Of a stretch of 64,000 nt of DNA, positions 46,369-54,163 are shown piece after piece. This DNA is from Rhodanobacter sp. DHB23 (GTDB lineage Bacteria > Pseudomonadota > Gammaproteobacteria > Xanthomonadales > Rhodanobacteraceae), in contig NZ_JACYXK010000027.1 of the NCBI RefSeq assembly GCF_014842975.1, positions 62,001 to 126,000 on the forward strand. Direction: 5' to 3'. The position numbers and the translations under genes are program-made. A model generated the notes under the pieces. It did no database searches. It saw nothing but the letters and a program-made list of their open reading frames with translations, and had not been told where the DNA came from. Numbering within the stretch: position 1 is the first letter of the stretch; every line of letters starts with the position of its first letter.

Positions 46369-46645
46369 AACCCGGACAACAAGGCGAGCCTCCCACGAAA
46401 GCCGTCCCCGAGGCCGTCCCCACCTGCCGTTGCATCGCCAGACCGCGCTGCAGCGGCATTTTTTTGTCGTTCTTCCAGTGCCGCGCCAGGGAAGGTCCGA
46501 TCCACCGGTTTCCCGCCCGCCACTCCTGCAAAGGCGCACTGACGCGGGATGGCGCCTGGAGCGCTATGCGGACGGCTGCGCTTCGACCCACTGACACACT
46601 CGACTGGAGACGCTGCCCGACTGCCCCCCCCCCGAAGCCTGCCGG
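46369..46645. other. Gap between the MCP and cytochrome c genes
   Basis: A short GC stem (CCGC 46443-46446 with GCGG 46453-46456) followed by CATTTTTTT is a weak candidate terminator for the MCP operon. A C10 homopolymer lies at 46624-46633, just downstream of the cytochrome c stop. No gene is seen. Confidence 0.5.
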
Positions 46646-47677
46646 TCAGGGCTGGCGCGAACCGGCATAGGCCGCGAGCGCGATCATGTCCTGCAGCGTC
46701 AGGTGCGCGGCTTCCTCGCGCATCTGCATGGCCTCCGGGTTGGTACGCCGACCTGTCCGGAACAGGATCAATTCGCGCACGAGGTAGGTGGGCGAGCGCC
46801 CGGCCAGCGGCGGGATGTTGCCGGTACCGCGCAAGTCGGCGCCATGGCAGGCCTCGCAGGCCTGCACCGCGCCGTCGCCGCTGGCCGCCAGCACCGCGCC
46901 GCGCGCGATGCTTCCGCGCGGCACGTATGCCACGTAGCGGACGCGCTCGTCGCTCATCTCGTAACCGCCGAAATCGTCGGGGACCTCGATCACGCGCTCG
47001 CCCATAGGCTCGCGCGCACCGCTCTTGTCCGGCACCCGCACGTAGTAGTCCCAGTGCGTTTCCGGAACGGTCGATGTCTCGACCACGCGGATACGCGGCG
47101 CCGGCTTCAGGCTGGCGAAGTACGCCGCCGCGAGCTGCACGTCGGCGATGCCGAGCTGGCGCGCCTCCTCCGCCATGTCCTGCGTGGTCGCGGGCGGCCC
47201 GTTGCCGCGCTGCCCGTCGCGGAACGCCGCGACCTGCTCGAGGATGTACGCCTTGCTCAGGCCCGCCAGCGACGCGGTGACCGGGACGCCGCTGCCATCC
47301 GGCAAGTGGCAATAACCGCACGCCTTGGCCGGCTCGCGGCCATAGGCGACGACATGGGGCATCGGCGGATGGTCCTGCGGGAACCAGTCCGGCACGCCCA
47401 GCAGGCCATGGTCGATCTGGGCATTCGTGTAGCTGCGCGCGCTGCCCGGGACATGCCGCACGCCGTCGGGATCCGGCGGCGTGGCCGGCTTCGGCGCGTG
47501 CGGGTCCGGTGGCGGCGCTTCGAGGAAGGCCCATGTTTCAGCGGCGCGGATTCCGCCCCCCGGATCCGCAGTTGCACTTTGCGCCGCTGCGGCCATACCC
47601 GGTATCGACAGCCATGCGGCCATGCCCAGGCACACCGCACGCTGCGCCATGCGTTCCCGAATCCGACGCTTCATCAT
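46646..47677 (-). CDS. Periplasmic diheme cytochrome c
   Basis: A 343-residue secreted protein. The signal peptide comes after MMKRRIRERM and ends near MAAAAQS. Two class I heme sites are visible: CGYCH at 120-124 and CEACH at 274-278. The second domain has GADLRGTGNIPPLAGRSPTY, a cytochrome c4/c553-like signature with a later Met ligand candidate. It is probably an electron carrier or a subunit of a dehydrogenase, but no partner gene is adjacent. The ATG at 47677 has a GGAGG ribosome-binding site eight bases upstream. Confidence 0.88.
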   Translation of the reverse strand: MMKRRIRERMAQRAVCLGMAAWLSIPGMAAAAQSATADPGGGIRAAETWAFLEAPPPDPHAPKPATPPDPDGVRHVPGSARSYTNAQIDHGLLGVPDWFPQDHPPMPHVVAYGREPAKACGYCHLPDGSGVPVTASLAGLSKAYILEQVAAFRDGQRGNGPPATTQDMAEEARQLGIADVQLAAAYFASLKPAPRIRVVETSTVPETHWDYYVRVPDKSGAREPMGERVIEVPDDFGGYEMSDERVRYVAYVPRGSIARGAVLAASGDGAVQACEACHGADLRGTGNIPPLAGRSPTYLVRELILFRTGRRTNPEAMQMREEAAHLTLQDMIALAAYAGSRQP

Positions 47678-47973
47678 CGTCCCCGCCTCCCCCGAAGCAA
47701 GTCGCGCGACGATAGCATACGGACACTCCCCGAGGCGGCGGGACCGACGGCACGCTGGCCACCGGAAAGCGGCTCGCCACGGCAGAGGCACGAAACCGCC
47801 CTGTCGCCTGCGGAACCGTCAGCAGCCGACTGGCCGCCGCCGATCCATCCGCACCCAACGTCGACTGCGTACCCACGCTGCACTATCCGGAAGCCGGCGC
47901 CCGATCTGTCGAAAGCCCGCCCGCCCGTTCGTCGCTGCATGACAGGCCGTCGTCGCGGCCGCCAAGGAAACCC

Positions 47974-48618
47974 ATGAACCTGCATCTCTACATGCACCCG
48001 CTGTCCTCGTTCTGCCACAAGGTGCTGATCGCCCTGTACGAGAACGGCACGCCATTTGAGCCGCGCATGGTGCGGCTGGACGACGAGGCCTCGCGCGAGG
48101 ATTTCCGCAAGGTGTGGCCGATCCTGCGCTTTCCCGTGCTGCACGACGGGACGCGCGGCCGCACCGTGCCGGAATCCAGCATCATCATCGAGTACCTGGA
48201 GCTGCACTACCCGGGGCGTTCCGCCCTGGTGCCGATCGGCCCGCAGGCCGCCCTGGACGTACGCGAGCGCGACCGCTTCTTCGACCTGTACCTGCACGTG
48301 CCCACGCAGAAGATCATCACCGACCGCCTGCGCCCCGAAGGTGGCCACGACCCGGTCGGCGTGGAGCAGGCGCGCACGCAACTGCGCACGGCCTATGCGC
48401 TGCTCGACCGGGAGATGCGCGAGCGCACCTGGGCGACGGGCGACGCCTTCACCATGGCCGACTGCGCGGCGGCACCGCCGCTGTTCTACTCTGCCTGGGC
48501 GGAACCGGTGGACGACTTCCCGCACGTCGCCGCCTACCGGCAGCGCTTGATGGAACGGCCATCCTTCGCCCGCGCGCTGCGCGAGGCGGAGCCGTACCTG
48601 CAGTTCGTGCCGAAATGA
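47974..48618 (+). CDS. Glutathione S-transferase family protein
   Basis: A 214-residue protein. The thioredoxin-fold N-terminus is MNLHLYMHPLSSFCHKVLIA with VPESSIIIEYLELHYPG (the glutathione gamma-Glu site, ESSII). The helical C-terminal domain includes WATGDAFTMADCAAAPPLFY with the conserved N-cap motif. It is a cytoplasmic detoxification-type enzyme; substrate is unknown. An AAGGAA ribosome-binding site precedes the ATG. The upstream 296 bases to the divergent cytochrome gene hold nothing I can identify. Confidence 0.9.
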   Translation: MNLHLYMHPLSSFCHKVLIALYENGTPFEPRMVRLDDEASREDFRKVWPILRFPVLHDGTRGRTVPESSIIIEYLELHYPGRSALVPIGPQAALDVRERDRFFDLYLHVPTQKIITDRLRPEGGHDPVGVEQARTQLRTAYALLDREMRERTWATGDAFTMADCAAAPPLFYSAWAEPVDDFPHVAAYRQRLMERPSFARALREAEPYLQFVPK

Positions 48619-48638
48619 GAGGCTGGCAAACACCTCGA

Positions 48639-48718
48639 CGTCATGCCCGCGCATGCGGGCATCCATGTTGATTTTCGACGCATGCGAACAATGGATGCCC
48701 GCTTGCGCGGGCATGACG
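48639..48718. repeat. REP doublet downstream of GST and hom
   Basis: The 28-base unit at 48639-48666 and its inverse at 48691-48718 match with one mismatch. Each unit is itself a hairpin around CCCGCGCATGCGGG or CCCGCTTGCGCGGG. It fills the gap between the convergent GST and hom genes and may serve as their bidirectional terminator. It belongs to a widespread TCATGCCCGC-type family of proteobacterial intergenic repeats. Confidence 0.85.
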
Positions 48719-48726
48719 GCAGAAAC

Positions 48727-49809
48727 TCAGCCCAGCGCCAGCACGTCGCCCAGCAGCGCCTGCGCGGTGACTTCCGGCCCCGCGCCCGGCCCCTGGATCA
48801 CCAGCGGCTGGGTGTGGTAACGGGTGGTGGTGAGCGCGAACTGGTTGTCGGTGCCGTAGAGACGCGCGGCAGGGTGCTCGGCCGACACTTCGACCAGGCC
48901 CACGCGGGCGTGACCACGCTGGTTGAGGCGGGCGAGGAAACGCAGTACGTTGCCGCGCGCCTTCGCCTCGGCGTGGAGGGCGGCGAGCGGTTCGTCGAGT
49001 TCCTCGAGGCGGGCGAGGAACTGCTCGGTGTCGATCGCACGCAGCGGCTCGGGCACCAGGCTTTCCACCTGCACCTCGTCCCAGCCCAGCGCGAAGCCGG
49101 CGTTGCGGGCGATGATCAGCAGCTTGCGTGCCACGTCCTCGCCGGAAAGGTCGGCGCGCGGATCGGGTTCGGTGTAGCCGCGCTCGCGCGCCTCGCGCAG
49201 CAGCGCGGAGAACGGGCGGCTGCCGTCGTAGCCGTTGAACAGGTAGCTGAGCGAGCCGGAGAACACGCCTTCCAGCGTGAGCAGCGCGTCGCCGCACTGG
49301 CGCAGCCGGCGCAGCGTGGAAAGCACCGGCAGGCCCGCGCCCACGGTGGCCGAATCGCCGTAGCGCGCGCCATTGGCCAGCGCGGCCTGCAGCGCGCGCC
49401 AGCCCGGCAGTTCGCCGCCGCCCAGCGACTTGTTGGCGGTGACCACGTGGTAGCCGCGTACCAGCCATTCCGCGTGGCGCGCAGCGAGTTCGCCGCTGGC
49501 AGTGGCGTCCACGATCACCTTGATCGTGGCATCGCTGGCGTCGAGCGCAGCGAGCAGGGCCGCGTCGTCGCGCTGCACGCCGGTGCTCTTGAGCTGCTCG
49601 CGCAGGTTGCGCTCGGCGAGCTTCGCCGGCTCGGTCTGCTGGCGGCGCGAATTCGCCGCACCCACCAGCCGCAGGGAAGCGGCGGCCGGCGTGTTGAGCA
49701 GCTTGAGGAAGGCACCACCGACCACGCCGGTGCCCAGCAGCACCACGGCGACGGCGGGTGCCGCCTCGCGTTTCGCCGCGGGCGCGGCTTCGGCCAGCAC
49801 CGCGCTCAT
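48727..49809 (-). CDS. hom: Homoserine dehydrogenase
   Basis: Reduces aspartate semialdehyde to homoserine, the branch point to methionine and threonine. It is 360 residues and lacks the C-terminal ACT domain of longer forms, as in other Xanthomonadales. The NAD(P)-binding loop is VVLLGTGVVGGAFLKLLN. VVTANKSLGG and GVFSGSLSYLFNGYDG precede the catalytic Lys/Asp segment EPDPRADLSGEDVARKLLII. The ATG overlaps the metB stop by four bases. It is third in the riboswitch-controlled met operon. Confidence 0.95.
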   Translation of the reverse strand: MSAVLAEAAPAAKREAAPAVAVVLLGTGVVGGAFLKLLNTPAAASLRLVGAANSRRQQTEPAKLAERNLREQLKSTGVQRDDAALLAALDASDATIKVIVDATASGELAARHAEWLVRGYHVVTANKSLGGGELPGWRALQAALANGARYGDSATVGAGLPVLSTLRRLRQCGDALLTLEGVFSGSLSYLFNGYDGSRPFSALLREARERGYTEPDPRADLSGEDVARKLLIIARNAGFALGWDEVQVESLVPEPLRAIDTEQFLARLEELDEPLAALHAEAKARGNVLRFLARLNQRGHARVGLVEVSAEHPAARLYGTDNQFALTTTRYHTQPLVIQGPGAGPEVTAQALLGDVLALG

Positions 49810-50996
49810 GCACCCACCGCGCGTTTGGATTTGCCCGCGGCCACCGCACGCGCCAGCCCGGCGTCGAGGTCGCGCAGCAGGTCGTCGCCATCCTCGATGC
49901 CCACCGACACGCGCAGCAGGGTGTCGGCGATGCCGGCCTTGTGGCGCGCTTCCGGCGCCATCGCGGCGTGGGTCATGGTGGCCGGATGCGCGATCAGGCT
50001 CTCCACGCCGCCCAGCGATTCGGCCAGCGAGAAATATTCCAGTCCATCGACAAAGGCGGCGATCTGCGTCTCGTCGCCCTCCAGCTCGAAACTGAGCATG
50101 GCGCCGAAACCCTGCTGCTGGCGCGCGGCCAGCGCGTGGTACGGGTTGGACGCGAGGCCGGGGTAGTACACCTTGCGCACGGCGGCATGGCCGTCCAGGT
50201 GCGCGGCGATGCGCTCGGCGTTTTCCTGGTGCTGGCGCAGGCGCACGCCCAGCGTGCGCAGGCCGCGCAGCGTGAGGTAGCTGTCGAACGGCGCGCCGGT
50301 GAGGCCGTTGCAGTTGCCCCACCACTTGAGCTGCTCGGCCAGCTCCGGTGTGCGCGCCACCACGGCACCGCCGACCACGTCGCTGTGACCGTTGATGTAC
50401 TTGGTGGTGGAGTGCACCACCACGTCGGCGCCCAGCGCCAGCGGCTGCTGCAGCGCGGGCGAGAGGAAGGTGTTGTCCACCACCACCAGCGCGCCCGCGG
50501 CGTGCGCGGCCTGCGCCACGTGGCGGATGTCGGTGATGCGCAGCAGCGGGTTGGACGGCGTCTCCACCCACACCAGCGCAGGCTTGGCGGCGAGGCCGGC
50601 TGCGAGCGCGGCGGGATCGGTGAGATCGGCGAACTGCACCGCGAAGCGGCCCTTCTTCGCCCAGGCGTCGAGGATGCGCCAGGTGCCGCCGTAGCAGTCA
50701 TGCGCGGCGAGCACCGTGGCGCCGGCAGGCACCAGCTCCAGCACCAGCGCCACCGCGGCCATGCCGCTGGCGGTGACCACAGCTCCCGCACCCTGCTCCA
50801 GCTCGGCCAGCGCGTTCGCCAGCAGGTCGCGCGTCGGGTTGCCGCTGCGCGAGTAGTCGTAGGGGCGCTTCTTGCCGAAGCCCTCGAAGCTGTAGTTGGT
50901 CGAGAGGTGCAGCGGCGGCACCACGGCGCCGTGCTGGGTGTCGCTCTCGATGCCGGCGCGCACGGCGCGGGTGATGGAGGTGGCGTTGTCGCTCAT
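49806..50996 (-). CDS. metB: Cystathionine gamma-synthase / O-succinylhomoserine lyase
   Basis: PLP enzyme joining an activated homoserine with cysteine (or sulfide). It is 396 residues. Features are GAVVPPLHLSTNYSFEGFG, YDYSRSGNPTRDLL, TASGMAAVALVL and the PLP lysine in HSTTKYINGHSDVVGGAVV. ESLIAHPATMTHAAM near the C-terminus is typical of MetB/MetZ-group enzymes. Cystathionine synthase versus direct sulfhydrylase cannot be decided from sequence alone. It lies 42 bases downstream of metX and overlaps hom. Confidence 0.94.
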   Translation of the reverse strand: MSDNATSITRAVRAGIESDTQHGAVVPPLHLSTNYSFEGFGKKRPYDYSRSGNPTRDLLANALAELEQGAGAVVTASGMAAVALVLELVPAGATVLAAHDCYGGTWRILDAWAKKGRFAVQFADLTDPAALAAGLAAKPALVWVETPSNPLLRITDIRHVAQAAHAAGALVVVDNTFLSPALQQPLALGADVVVHSTTKYINGHSDVVGGAVVARTPELAEQLKWWGNCNGLTGAPFDSYLTLRGLRTLGVRLRQHQENAERIAAHLDGHAAVRKVYYPGLASNPYHALAARQQQGFGAMLSFELEGDETQIAAFVDGLEYFSLAESLGGVESLIAHPATMTHAAMAPEARHKAGIADTLLRVSVGIEDGDDLLRDLDAGLARAVAAGKSKRAVGA

Positions 50997-51038
50997 GGGG
51001 TTGCTCCCGGAATCCAGAATGTCGTTGTTATGTGTGTT

Positions 51039-52052
51039 TCAACGCAGGGCTTCGCGCAGCAGCGGCGCGAGTTGCTCCGGCTCCTTGAGGAAGGCGTCGT
51101 GGCCGTAGGGCGACTCCACCACTTCCAGCGTGGCGGGGCCGCGCAGGCGGCGCTGCAGTTCGCAGAGGTCGGCCAGCGGCACCAGGCGGTCCGACGGGAA
51201 GCCGATCAGGGTGGTCGGCAGCGGCACCTGCTCGGGCGCCACGTCGTGCAGGTCGATGGACTCGGACAACGCGAGGAAACGGTCGGCGTCGAAGCGCTCG
51301 ACGAAACGGCGTCCCTGGTGCTCGAGGTAGTCCTCGACCGGGAAATGGAAGCGCTCGCCGCGCCATTCCGGCTCGCCGGCGAAGCGGCGGCCGAACTCGG
51401 CGCTGCCGCGGTAGGTGGTGATGGCGAGCTGGCGCGCCAGCGCCAGCGCCTCGTCCAGCTGGCCGCTGGACTGGCCCAGCCGCACGATGCCGCGCTGCAC
51501 GCTGCGCTGCGCGGTGGACAACGGGTGGGCGCGGTGCGCGCCGGCCAGCAGCACCAGCCGGTCGGCGCGCTGCGCGTGCCGCGCGGCGAACGCCAGGCCC
51601 ACCATCGCGCCGTAGGACGAACCCACGAAGGCATGCGCCTTGACGATGCCCAGCGCGTCGAGCAGGGCGGCCAGCGCATCGGCCTGGTCCTCGCTGGAGA
51701 TAGTGGCGGTGCCCAGCTCCGCCGGGGTAAGCCAGTCGATCGCCAGCACGCGGAAACGGGCGAGGTCGATCGCCGCATCCTCGGCCACCAGCGCCTGCCA
51801 CCAGCCCGCCGCGGTATCGGCCGGCGCGGTGACGTCGCGGTTGGCGGAGATCCCGCCCTGCACGATCACGGTGGGCGCGTCCGGCGCACCGCACCACAGG
51901 TAGCGCACGTCGACTTCGCGCGGGCCGTTGCCGTACTTCGGGCTGAGCGCCAGCCGCCGCGTGCTGCGCTGCGCGCCCAGCGCGCGCGGCGCCACGGACG
52001 GGCCGACCACGTCGGCACAGGGAATACAGGTTTCGGGCTGCGGCTGGCTCAT
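51039..52052 (-). CDS. metX: Homoserine O-acyltransferase (MetX family)
   Basis: An alpha/beta-hydrolase-fold enzyme activating homoserine for methionine synthesis, 337 residues, the short MetX form of Xanthomonadales. The nucleophile elbow is VGSSYGAMVGLAFAARH, and LIGFPSDRLVPLADL and SPYGHDAFL carry the Asp and His of the triad. Whether the acyl donor is succinyl- or acetyl-CoA is not certain; relatives in this group often use succinyl-CoA. The ATG at 52052 has a GGAGAG ribosome-binding site four bases upstream, which is sequestered in a hairpin below the SAM-I riboswitch. It is first in metX-metB-hom. Confidence 0.92.
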   Translation of the reverse strand: MSQPQPETCIPCADVVGPSVAPRALGAQRSTRRLALSPKYGNGPREVDVRYLWCGAPDAPTVIVQGGISANRDVTAPADTAAGWWQALVAEDAAIDLARFRVLAIDWLTPAELGTATISSEDQADALAALLDALGIVKAHAFVGSSYGAMVGLAFAARHAQRADRLVLLAGAHRAHPLSTAQRSVQRGIVRLGQSSGQLDEALALARQLAITTYRGSAEFGRRFAGEPEWRGERFHFPVEDYLEHQGRRFVERFDADRFLALSESIDLHDVAPEQVPLPTTLIGFPSDRLVPLADLCELQRRLRGPATLEVVESPYGHDAFLKEPEQLAPLLREALR

Positions 52053-52056
52053 GCGT

Positions 52057-52092
52057 CTCTCCGTTCGGCATCGTCCTGCGGATGCCGGAGAG
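52057..52092 (-). promoter_or_regulatory. Shine-Dalgarno-sequestering hairpin of the met operon
   Basis: On the minus strand, CTCTCCGGCATC (52081-52092) pairs with GATGCC (52067-52072) and GGAGAG (52057-52062) across a four-base bulge. GGAGAG is the metX ribosome-binding site, so the hairpin would block initiation. It is the likely expression platform of the riboswitch just upstream, acting on translation. No T-run is present, arguing against transcription termination. Confidence 0.75.
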
Positions 52093-52133
52093 GAGCCCCG
52101 CGCAGATGCGGCACGACGCCGCTGCGCAAGCTG

Positions 52134-52242
52134 CCCATCTGCCGGCGTGCCTTCGCACCACCGCAGGAGTTGGCACCGTCGCGGAACATTCCGCAGGTTG
52201 CCCCGGCTTCAAAGGGCCTGTCCCTCAGCCGGTCTCGATGAG
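52134..52242 (-). ncRNA. SAM-I (S-box) riboswitch
   Basis: The aptamer lies in the metX leader. Closing stem P1 is CUCAUC (52237-52242) with GAUGGG (52134-52139). Inside are GAGACCGGCUGAGGGA, the P2 kink-turn and pseudoknot region GGCCCUUUGAAGCC, and GGGGCAACC. A P3 hairpin follows (GCGGAA...UUCCGC), then the core GGUGCCAACUCCUGC, and last a P4-side hairpin before AGAUGGG. All match the SAM-I consensus. SAM binding should lower metX-metB-hom expression. A translational SAM-I switch upstream of the met genes is known in Xanthomonas campestris. Confidence 0.94.
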
Positions 52243-52250
52243 TACGGCGG

Positions 52251-52279
52251 ATTCTGCATATGACTTTGCGCCATGTCAA
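52251..52279 (-). promoter_or_regulatory. Promoter of the metX-metB-hom operon
   Basis: TTGACA (52274-52279, perfect -35) and CAGAAT (52251-52256, 4 of 6) with a 17-base spacer on the minus strand. Transcription would begin near 52244, right at the 5' end of the SAM-I aptamer. Confidence 0.75.
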
Positions 52280-52280
52280 T

Positions 52281-52304
52281 AGACGTCTAAACGTCTGGAC
52301 GTTC
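52281..52304. promoter_or_regulatory. Three tandem met-box-like 8-mers upstream of the met promoter
   Basis: AGACGTCT, AAACGTCT and GGACGTTC lie end to end, matching the MetJ met-box consensus at 8, 7 and 6 of 8. They also form overlapping inverted repeats (AGACGT-ctaa-ACGTCT). The array ends one base upstream of the TTGACA element. A similar array precedes lysC-lysA. The binding protein could be MetJ or the ArsR-family SamR predicted for Xanthomonadales; neither gene is in the window. Confidence 0.65.
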
Positions 52305-52350
52305 ATATGGCCATTTGTCATGGGCGATTTGAACCGCACGACCGCTTCCT

Positions 52351-52470
52351 CCCCTCTCCCGAGAGCGGGAGAGGGGCTAAGGTAGAGGGCACGGATTTAC
52401 CCAACCACCTCGCCCTGCCCGGACACCCTCTCCCGCCCTCGCGGGCACCCTCTCCCGCAAGCGGGAGAGG
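52351..52470. repeat. REP hairpins (CTCTCCC family) between the met operon and the 2OG oxygenase
   Basis: CCCCTCTCCCG (52351-52361) pairs perfectly with CGGGAGAGGGG (52366-52376). CCTCTCCCGC (52449-52458) pairs with GCGGGAGAGG (52461-52470), and a partial third unit lies around 52426-52446. They share the core of the elements near 36347 and 41307. Confidence 0.8.
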
Positions 52471-52557
52471 ACTTCACCAGCCGGCGCAAGGCTTTGCCCG
52501 CATCCCGCCACGTACCAGCCAGTGCCGCTTCATGCGCAAACTGCTAGTTTTGCGCGG

Positions 52558-53277
52558 ATGGACCACCCCACCTATCCCGACCTGCACGCGACCCTGCAGC
52601 GCGACGGCTTCGCCTTCGTCACCGCCGACGCCATGCGTGGCCTGCTAGACGCGGCCACGCTCGCCGACTGGCCCGTGTTCGCCGCGAGCTGGAACACACT
52701 GGGCGACGACGGCTACCTGGCCGCGCGCGGTCGCCACCGCCGCCGCCGGCACGCGGTTTTCGCCGCCACTGCCGATGGCGCAATCCGCCACGAGCCGCAC
52801 CAGCCGCATTACCAGAGCGTGGCCTACAACGCCCTGCAGGGCGGCATCGAGCGCTGGTTCGAGCCGGTGGAGCCGGCCGTCGCGGACGGCGCCAGCCTGC
52901 AACGCATCCTCGCGTTCTGCCGCGACGGCTTCGGCGCGCTGGCACCGCAGGTGCGCAACTGGCGCATCGAAGTGCACCAGTTCCGCATCGAGGCGCGCGC
53001 CGACGCGGCCGGCGAGCCCACGCCCGAGGGCGTGCACCGCGACGGCGTGGACTACGTGCTGGTGCTGCTGGTCGACCGCGAGAACATCGAACGCGGCACC
53101 ACCACCATCCACGCCCCCGACGGCCGCGAACTGGGCCAGTTCACCCTGGCCCGCGCCTTCGACGCGGCCCTGCTGGACGACCACCGCGTGTTCCACGGCG
53201 TCACCCCCGTGGTGCCGAAGGACCCGGCGCAGACCGCGCACCGCGACGTGCTGGTGGTGACGTTCAAGGCCGCCTGA
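52558..53277 (+). CDS. 2-oxoglutarate/Fe(II) oxygenase family protein
   Basis: A 239-residue protein of the 2OG-Fe_Oxy_2 group, which includes amino-acid hydroxylases. The facial-triad candidates are H-x-D in EGVHRDGVDYVLVLLVDREN and a distal His in DDHRVFHGVTPVV. An Arg after HRDVLVVTF-type strands could bind 2-oxoglutarate. The ATG at 52558 is preferred to an upstream GTG; TAGTTT at 52545-52550 might be a -10 box, which would make the message nearly leaderless. Substrate is unknown. Confidence 0.82.
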   Translation: MDHPTYPDLHATLQRDGFAFVTADAMRGLLDAATLADWPVFAASWNTLGDDGYLAARGRHRRRRHAVFAATADGAIRHEPHQPHYQSVAYNALQGGIERWFEPVEPAVADGASLQRILAFCRDGFGALAPQVRNWRIEVHQFRIEARADAAGEPTPEGVHRDGVDYVLVLLVDRENIERGTTTIHAPDGRELGQFTLARAFDAALLDDHRVFHGVTPVVPKDPAQTAHRDVLVVTFKAA

Positions 53278-53304
53278 ATCCGCCCATCTCATGCAAGGAA
53301 CCCC

Positions 53305-54123
53305 ATGTCCCCACGCTTCCTGAAACGCGCCCTCGCACTCGCCGCGCTGCTATCCGTCGCACAGGCCGCGTTCGCGCAGACGCCAGCCACCGTGCAGCTG
53401 CAGGACCTCACCTGGACCGAGATCCGCGACCAGGTCCACGCCGGCAAGACCACCCTCATCATCCCCATCGGCGGCACCGAGCAGAGCGGCCCCTACATCG
53501 CGGTGGGCAAGCACAACCGCCGCGCCACCGTGCTGGCCGAGCGCATCGCGCAGAAGCTGGGCGACGCGCTGGTGGCGCCGACCGTCGACTACGTGCCCGA
53601 GGGCGGCTACGCGCCGCCGACCTCGCACATGCGTTTCCCCGGCACCATCACCATCCCGGACGCCACCTTCGAGCAGCTGCTGGCCTCGGCCGCGAACAGC
53701 TTCGCCGTGCATGGCTTCCGCAACGTCGTCTTCCTCGGCGACCACGGCGGTTACCAGAAAGACCTGCGGCAAGTGGTCGCACAGCTGAATCGGCAATGGG
53801 CCGGCACGCAGGCGCGCGCCTTCGCGCCGCCGGAGTATTACGAAGCCAGCTCCACCGGCTACGCGCAGATCCTGCGCCAGCACGGCGTCCGCGACGACGA
53901 GATCGGCACCCACGCGGGCCTGGCCGACACCTCGCTGCAGTTGGCCGTGGCGCCGCAGATGGTGCGGCTGGACGCGCTGCACAGCGCGCCGAAGCCCGGC
54001 ACCGCCGACGGCGTGTACGGCGGCGACCCGCACCGCTCCAGCGCAGCGCTGGGCCAGCTCGGCATCGATGCCATCGTGGCGCGCACCGTCGAGGCGATCC
54101 GCAAGGACACGTCTGGGCGATAA
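53305..54123 (+). CDS. Secreted creatininase-family protein
   Basis: A 272-residue protein with signal peptide MSPRFLKRALALAALLSVAQ (cleavage after AFA). The creatininase fold is indicated by IIPIGGTEQSGPYIAVGKHN (metal-binding Glu and His), FPGTITIPDATFEQLL, VVFLGDHGGYQKDLRQVV and DEIGTHAGLADTSLQLA. Most family members are cytoplasmic amidohydrolases; export is less usual. It is 27 bases after the 2OG oxygenase and 40 bases before a secreted propeller protein, so the three may act together. Confidence 0.86.
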   Translation: MSPRFLKRALALAALLSVAQAAFAQTPATVQLQDLTWTEIRDQVHAGKTTLIIPIGGTEQSGPYIAVGKHNRRATVLAERIAQKLGDALVAPTVDYVPEGGYAPPTSHMRFPGTITIPDATFEQLLASAANSFAVHGFRNVVFLGDHGGYQKDLRQVVAQLNRQWAGTQARAFAPPEYYEASSTGYAQILRQHGVRDDEIGTHAGLADTSLQLAVAPQMVRLDALHSAPKPGTADGVYGGDPHRSSAALGQLGIDAIVARTVEAIRKDTSGR

Positions 54124-54163
54124 TGACTCGCTCGCTTTCCCCATTCCCACAGCGAAACCGATC

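Noticed and set aside
48641-48720. Peptides such as MPAQAGIH and MDARMRGHD seen at the ends of frames near 48.7 kb
   Set aside because: These are translations of the REP doublet, not coding sequence.
52545-52557. Leaderless promoter for the 2OG oxygenase
   Set aside because: Only a -10-like TAGTTT is visible; no acceptable -35 box lies 16-18 bases upstream, so it was not listed as a feature.
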